This document shows positions 51,390-55,518 of a stretch of 55,518 nt of DNA, one piece after another. The number at the start of each line of letters is the position of its first letter. Positions within the stretch are counted from its first letter, which is position 1. A program made the position numbers and the translations under genes. The notes below the pieces were generated by a model. It worked only from the letters and a program-made list of their open reading frames with translations. It had not been told where the DNA came from and ran no database searches. This stretch comes from Leyella stercorea (GTDB taxonomy: Bacteria > Bacteroidota > Bacteroidia > Bacteroidales > Bacteroidaceae), in contig NZ_JADYUF010000022.1 of the NCBI RefSeq assembly GCF_021531655.1, forward strand, positions 1 through 55,518, given 5' to 3'.

Positions 51390-53852
51390 TTATCTCAGTT
51401 CAGCATTCAGCTTCTGCTTGAGGTTGTTGATGAGCTTGGTCATGATAGCCTCAATCTGCTTGTCGTTGAGAGTCTTGGTCTCGTCCTGCAGGATGAAGTT
51501 GACGGCGTAGCTCTTCTTGCCTTCGGGCAGGTTCTTGCCTTCGTACACGTCGAAGAGTTCGACGCTCTTGAGGAGCTTCTTCTCTGTCTGGCGTGCAATC
51601 TGCTCAATCTGCTCGAACTCAACGCTCTTGTCGATGAGCAAGGCGAGGTCGCGGCTTACCGACGGGAACTTGCTGATGTCGTGATAGAGCACCTCGTTCT
51701 TCTTGATGGCGCGCATCACGTTGTCCCAGTTGATGTCGGCGTAGAACACGTCCTGGTCGATGTCCATCTTCTTCAGAAGCTTGTGGCATACAGTACCCAT
51801 CTCGCAGAGCACCTTGCCCGAGCGTGCTTTGAGTGCCAGAGCCTTGCCGAAGATGTTGTTGTCGGATGTTTCTGTCACTACGATACCGGGATTTACACCC
51901 AGACGGGTGAATATGTTCATGACGTAAGCCTTAAGTTCGTAGAACGAAGCCTTCTCGTCGGCGTGAGCCCATGAGCCTTCAACGCGTTTTCCGGTGGTCC
52001 ACATTCCAAGGTGCATCTCCTCGGTGTAAGCCTTTATCGGGTCCTCGTCGTTCTTCTTTTCGGGCGAATAGTGATAGCAGTTGCCAAATTCGAAGAAGCG
52101 GAGGTTAGGCATCTTATGGTTAATGTTGCGGCAGATGCTCTCCAGTCCGCCGAAGAGGAGTGACTGGCGCATTACGCCGAGGTCGTTGCTCAGAGGGTTC
52201 ATCACCTTCACGGTAGTCTCCTCGGTATATTTGTTGAGCTCGGTGTAGTAAGCGGTCTTGCTGAGCGAGTTGTTGAGAATCTCGTGGAAGCCGCATCCAA
52301 CGAGCTGTTCGCTGATTACATTCTGATGGTGATATGCCTTGTCGGCATCGCCGAGAATGGTGAGCGAGCTCTTGAGCTGTGTCGGAATCTCCACATTATT
52401 ATATCCGTAGATACGCAGGATGTCCTCAACTACGTCGCACGGACGCTGCACGTCGACACGGTATGCAGGAACGTCGAGCTCCAGTCCGGTCTCAGTCTCA
52501 GATACAATCTTCATGTCGAGGCTCTCAACGATAGAGCGAATCATGTCGTTGCCTATCTTCTTTCCGATGAGGCGGTCTACATACTCGAAGTCGAGCTGGA
52601 CGCGGGCATCGCTGATCGGGTTGGGATAAACATCCTTTATCTCCATGCTCACCTTGCCGCCTGCCAGCTGCTTGCACAGTATGGCAGCCTGCTTCAGAGC
52701 GTAGATGGTGCCGTTGGGGTCGATGCCACGCTCGAAGCGATAGCTTGCGTCGGTGTTCAATCCGTGGCGGCGTGCGCTCTTGCGAATCCATGTCGGGTGG
52801 AAATATGCGCTCTCAAGCACTACGTTCTTTGTGGTGTCGTATGTGCCCGAACCCTTGCCTCCGAAGATGCCTGCGATACACATTGGGTCCTCTGCGTTGC
52901 AAATGCTCAGGTCGTGCTCGCCGAGTGTGTGCTCCTCGCCGTCAAGAGTGACGAACTTGGTGCCTTTGGGCTGGGTGCGTACTACTATCTTTGAGCCCTT
53001 CACCATGTCGGCGTCGAAGCAGTGCATAGGCTGGCCGTATGCCATCATCACGTAGTTGGTGATGTCGACGATGTTGTTGATAGGACGCAGACCGATAACC
53101 TTCAGCTTGTTCTGAAGCCATTCGGGACTCTCCTTGACCTCACATCCGCTGATGCTCACGCATGCGTAGCGCTTGCAAGCCTCGGTGTTTTCAATCTCGA
53201 CATCGATAGGCAGGTCGTTGTTGTCTACAGCAAACTCAGAGCAGTCAGGACGGTGGAGCGATGTAGCGTGGCCGTTGCGCTTGAGCCAAGCGTACAGGTC
53301 GCGTGCCACACCCCAGTGGCTGAGTGCGTCAGAGCGGTTGGCTGTGATGTCAATCTCGATAATCCAGTCGCTCTCCAAGTGATAATATTCGGCTGCTGGC
53401 AGGCCTACAGGTGCGTCCTCGGGCAATACGATGATGCCGTCGTGGCTTGTGCCAACACCTATTTCGTCCTCGGCGCAAATCATGCCAAGGCTCTCTACGC
53501 CGCGCAACTTCGACTTTTTGATTACGAATTCCTTGTCGCCGTCGTAGAGCACGCAGCCCAGGTCGGCAACGATAACCTTCTGTCCGGCAGCCACGTTGGG
53601 CGCACCGCAAACTATCTGCTGCGGCTCTGCTTTTCCAAGATCAACGGTTGTTATGTGCAAGTGGTCTGAATTAGGGTGCAATTCGCAAGTCAATACCTTG
53701 CCCACGTACAGTCCCTTCAGTCCACCCTTAATGGTCTGTACCTCTTCAAGAGCGTCAACTTCGAGTCCGCATGAGGTCAGCGCATCGGCTGTTTCCTGCG
53801 GAGTGAGGTCGAAATCGACATACTCCTTAAGCCATTTATATGAAATCTCCAT
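51390..53852 (-). CDS. pheT: Phenylalanyl-tRNA synthetase beta subunit
   Basis: 820 residues, full length. N-terminal tRNA-binding (EMAP-like) domain about 40-150 (GKVLTCELHPNSDHLHITTV), B3/B4 editing domain, B5 domain, catalytic-like domain with ESICRNINHKMPNLRFFEFG, and C-terminal FDX-ACB domain (HDISKFPSVSRDLALLIDKS). It pairs with PheS, which is not in the window. Minus-strand promoter TTTG (53915-53918) and TAATTTTG (53887-53894), 20-bp spacing. Confidence 0.97.
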   Translation of the reverse strand: MEISYKWLKEYVDFDLTPQETADALTSCGLEVDALEEVQTIKGGLKGLYVGKVLTCELHPNSDHLHITTVDLGKAEPQQIVCGAPNVAAGQKVIVADLGCVLYDGDKEFVIKKSKLRGVESLGMICAEDEIGVGTSHDGIIVLPEDAPVGLPAAEYYHLESDWIIEIDITANRSDALSHWGVARDLYAWLKRNGHATSLHRPDCSEFAVDNNDLPIDVEIENTEACKRYACVSISGCEVKESPEWLQNKLKVIGLRPINNIVDITNYVMMAYGQPMHCFDADMVKGSKIVVRTQPKGTKFVTLDGEEHTLGEHDLSICNAEDPMCIAGIFGGKGSGTYDTTKNVVLESAYFHPTWIRKSARRHGLNTDASYRFERGIDPNGTIYALKQAAILCKQLAGGKVSMEIKDVYPNPISDARVQLDFEYVDRLIGKKIGNDMIRSIVESLDMKIVSETETGLELDVPAYRVDVQRPCDVVEDILRIYGYNNVEIPTQLKSSLTILGDADKAYHHQNVISEQLVGCGFHEILNNSLSKTAYYTELNKYTEETTVKVMNPLSNDLGVMRQSLLFGGLESICRNINHKMPNLRFFEFGNCYHYSPEKKNDEDPIKAYTEEMHLGMWTTGKRVEGSWAHADEKASFYELKAYVMNIFTRLGVNPGIVVTETSDNNIFGKALALKARSGKVLCEMGTVCHKLLKKMDIDQDVFYADINWDNVMRAIKKNEVLYHDISKFPSVSRDLALLIDKSVEFEQIEQIARQTEKKLLKSVELFDVYEGKNLPEGKKSYAVNFILQDETKTLNDKQIEAIMTKLINNLKQKLNAELR

Positions 53853-53886
53853 TATAATGATTTTTAAGTATACTCAAAACTTGGTG

Positions 53887-53918
53887 CAAAATTAATAATT
53901 TTTCATGTAGTGGACAAA
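53887..53918 (-). promoter_or_regulatory. Promoter of pheT-yebC
   Basis: Minus-strand TTTG (53915-53918) and TAATTTTG (53887-53894) with 20-bp spacing; the leader to ATG 53852 is about 30 nt. Confidence 0.65.
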
Positions 53919-53978
53919 AAAACGTATGAAATAATGTCGTGTTTATGAAAACCGGAAAAAAGTTTGTAAATTTGCGCC

Positions 53979-55148
53979 ATGAACTATAAATCAGCATTTC
54001 TATTACGTTGTCCGGCTATTCCCAAGGTGCGCATTGCGCTTGTGGGACTTGGCAATCGCGGCACAAAGACCCTGGTGCGCTATGCTTTTATCGGCAATGC
54101 CGAGATAAGTTGCATTGTCGATGTGGACAGTCAGCGACTGGCACGTGCCAATAAATTGCTGCGCGACAGCCATCGCAAAGAGGCGCTCACGTTGTGCGGG
54201 CCTGATGCATGGAAGGAGGCTTGCCAGCTGCCCGACATAGACCTTATATATATATGTACGGAATGGCGCACCCATACACTGATGGCTGTACACGCTATGC
54301 GCTGTGGCAAGCATGTGGCTGTAGAGGTGCCGGCTGCCACTACGGTGGAGGAGTGTTGGCTTCTGGTGCATACTGCCGAGCAGACCCGGCGCCACTGTTT
54401 TATGACGGAGAACTGCTGCTATGACTATTTTGCGCTTGAGACCCTTGAGATGCACCGTCGTGGACTTTTCGGCGAGATTACTCATTGCGAGGGAGCATAC
54501 ATACACGACCTCTCGACCGACAACGAGTGTGGCGAGGGCAATACAAGTTGGATTGAGCGCGGATGTCTTACACATGGCGGCAATCCTTATCCCACGCATG
54601 GCATCGGACCGATAGGACAGTTGCTGGGATTCCACCGTACCGACCGTATGCTGCGCCTTGTCAGCATGACATCGGCTGGAGCCAAGGAAGCCGGACTACC
54701 CTTAGGTCGGGTCAACACCACTCTCATACAGACTGAACGTGGCGTGAGCATCATGCTTCAGCTCGATGTGACCACTCACCGGCCTTACAATCGTCTTCAG
54801 ACCGTGTGCGGTACTAAGGCTTTCGTGCAGAAGTATCCGCTGCCGACGGTCAACGATGGCGAGGAATGCTTCACTGGCGATGCTGCCGAGAGGTATATGA
54901 GCCGGTTTGACGCAACCGATGCTGCACGGTTGTTGCGCAAGGGCGAGGCTATGAATGTGCCCAATGCAATGAACTACGCTATGGACGCACGTCTGATATA
55001 TTGTCTCAACAACGGATTGCCGCTCGACATCGACGTGTATGACGCTGCCGAATGGTCGTGTCTGACGGAATTGTCACGGCTCTCAGCACAGAATGGTTGC
55101 ACTCCAATAGAAATTCCAGAGTTTTGTCCAGAAATAGTTCGAAAGTAA
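53979..55148 (+). CDS. Gfo/Idh/MocA-fold protein, GH109-like
   Basis: 389 residues. Rossmann NAD-binding motif IALVGLGNRGTKTL (residues 16-29) and VEVPAATTVEECWLL follow the oxidoreductase pattern. The C-terminal part has GNPYPTHGIGPIGQLLGFH, closely like the NxYPTHGLGP segment of GH109 alpha-N-acetylgalactosaminidases, which use NAD for catalysis. Unlike most GH109 proteins it has no Tat or Sec signal, so it is probably cytoplasmic. A -7 box TAAATTTG (53967-53974) ends four bases before the ATG, suggesting a leaderless mRNA. A plain sugar dehydrogenase is the alternative. Confidence 0.82.
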   Translation: MNYKSAFLLRCPAIPKVRIALVGLGNRGTKTLVRYAFIGNAEISCIVDVDSQRLARANKLLRDSHRKEALTLCGPDAWKEACQLPDIDLIYICTEWRTHTLMAVHAMRCGKHVAVEVPAATTVEECWLLVHTAEQTRRHCFMTENCCYDYFALETLEMHRRGLFGEITHCEGAYIHDLSTDNECGEGNTSWIERGCLTHGGNPYPTHGIGPIGQLLGFHRTDRMLRLVSMTSAGAKEAGLPLGRVNTTLIQTERGVSIMLQLDVTTHRPYNRLQTVCGTKAFVQKYPLPTVNDGEECFTGDAAERYMSRFDATDAARLLRKGEAMNVPNAMNYAMDARLIYCLNNGLPLDIDVYDAAEWSCLTELSRLSAQNGCTPIEIPEFCPEIVRK

Positions 55149-55518
55149 TGGAAAATAAAGAAAAAGCTACTTTTAACGAAAAAGAACGCCTAAAAAGGCA
55201 AAAATAGTAAAATAGAGCATTTGTTTTGAGTTTCAGGTGGTTGTGGCAGTCGTTGGCTTTAGTTGTCAGTGACAAGGAAATGAGAAAAAAGCAGATTAGA
55301 GAAGTAGAAACGCTTTCAAATCATTACCTCTCAGAAACGCCCTAATAAGCATTTTTAACGGTGGCGGTTCATATTTCCCCATTCTGCGTAAGTTTTGGTT
55401 TTGCCATGCAACTCTCATAGTTTAATTTTGCACCGAACAAAAAAGTAACTCAAGTTTCGGATTTAGAATTCAAGCCGTTTGAGCATACTCTCTAAGTGCA
55501 GCCAATCTCTTGTCATTC
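55149..55518. other. Right-edge region without a confident gene
   Basis: 370 bp. A 19-codon frame right after the GH109-like stop is not convincing. A good plus-strand promoter, TTTG (55400-55403) and TAATTTTG (55423-55430) with 19-bp spacing, has no gene start within the remaining 88 bp. On the minus strand, two frames enter from the edge: one ends at 55470 (...LAALREYAQTA), one at 55463 (...LHLESMLKRLEF). Either could be the C-terminus of a gene beyond the window. Confidence 0.4.
55400..55430 (+). promoter_or_regulatory. Promoter at the right edge
   Basis: TTTG and TAATTTTG boxes at 19-bp spacing. The transcribed sequence to the window end has no start codon with a convincing frame, so it may feed a gene or RNA further right. 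Confidence 0.5.

Overview
The window looks like a chromosomal segment of a gut-type Bacteroidales bacterium, most likely in or near Prevotellaceae. Reasons: a SusC/SusD pair with an ECF sigma factor and FecR, promoters of the Bacteroidetes type (TTTG, about 20 bp, TAnnTTTG), many LxxC lipoproteins, and intergenic DNA full of short A/T-rich quasi-tandem repeats. Species cannot be fixed from the sequence alone.

Layout. Positions 1-142 hold a GC-rich inverted-repeat element cut by the window edge. From 225 to 20724 lies a glycan-foraging region: GH20 hexosaminidase, then housekeeping ilvE and trmB, then two GH92 mannosidases separated by a basic-secretory-protein-like gene broken by one in-frame TGA, then an Mrp ATPase, and then an ECF sigma/FecR/SusC/SusD/GH18/DUF1735-LamG series. 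Mannosidases, endo-beta-N-acetylglucosaminidase and hexosaminidase together suggest N-glycan use. The SusC has an N-terminal STN domain, so it should signal through FecR to the sigma factor. At about 20927-21165 a strong promoter with operator-like inverted repeats and a perfect terminator encloses about 200 bp without an ORF: a candidate independent small RNA.

From 21293 to 25487: a TlpA-like thiol oxidoreductase, a MATE exporter, a cytidylate-kinase-like protein, a small phosphoesterase and a small membrane protein. On the minus strand, 28338-25935 is a tightly overlapped three-gene operon: lipoprotein, ECF sigma, and a protein that appears to join a cytoplasmic anti-sigma-like segment, one inner-membrane helix, a long periplasmic linker and an outer-membrane beta-barrel. 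It matches the dual-membrane-spanning anti-sigma (Dma) architecture reported in Bacteroides. Next come lutABC (lactate oxidation), an Asp-rich lipoprotein, tRNA-Lys(UUU), a UDG-fold protein, a PL8 polysaccharide lyase flanked by inverted copies of a MITE-like element, a metallophosphoesterase and a sodium:solute symporter.

From 39663 to 43254 (minus) a four-gene operon carries part of a dTDP-3-amino-sugar pathway (FdtA-like ketoisomerase, FdtB-like aminotransferase, GNAT/FemAB-like protein, membrane acyltransferase). Then purT, a Crp/Fnr regulator, lepA, a small lipoprotein, two tandem nagA genes (one has lost a metal-ligand His), a TSCPD protein, yebC, pheT, and a GH109-like Gfo/Idh/MocA protein. 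The last 370 bp have no confident gene but hold a good promoter.

The most distinctive content beyond ordinary genes is (1) the Dma-like operon, (2) the orphan small RNA unit, (3) the diverged nagA duplicate, (4) a G8 tract inside susC, and (5) several families of structured intergenic repeats: REPIN-like doublets, 22-bp-period palindromic arrays, and MITE-like inverted copies.
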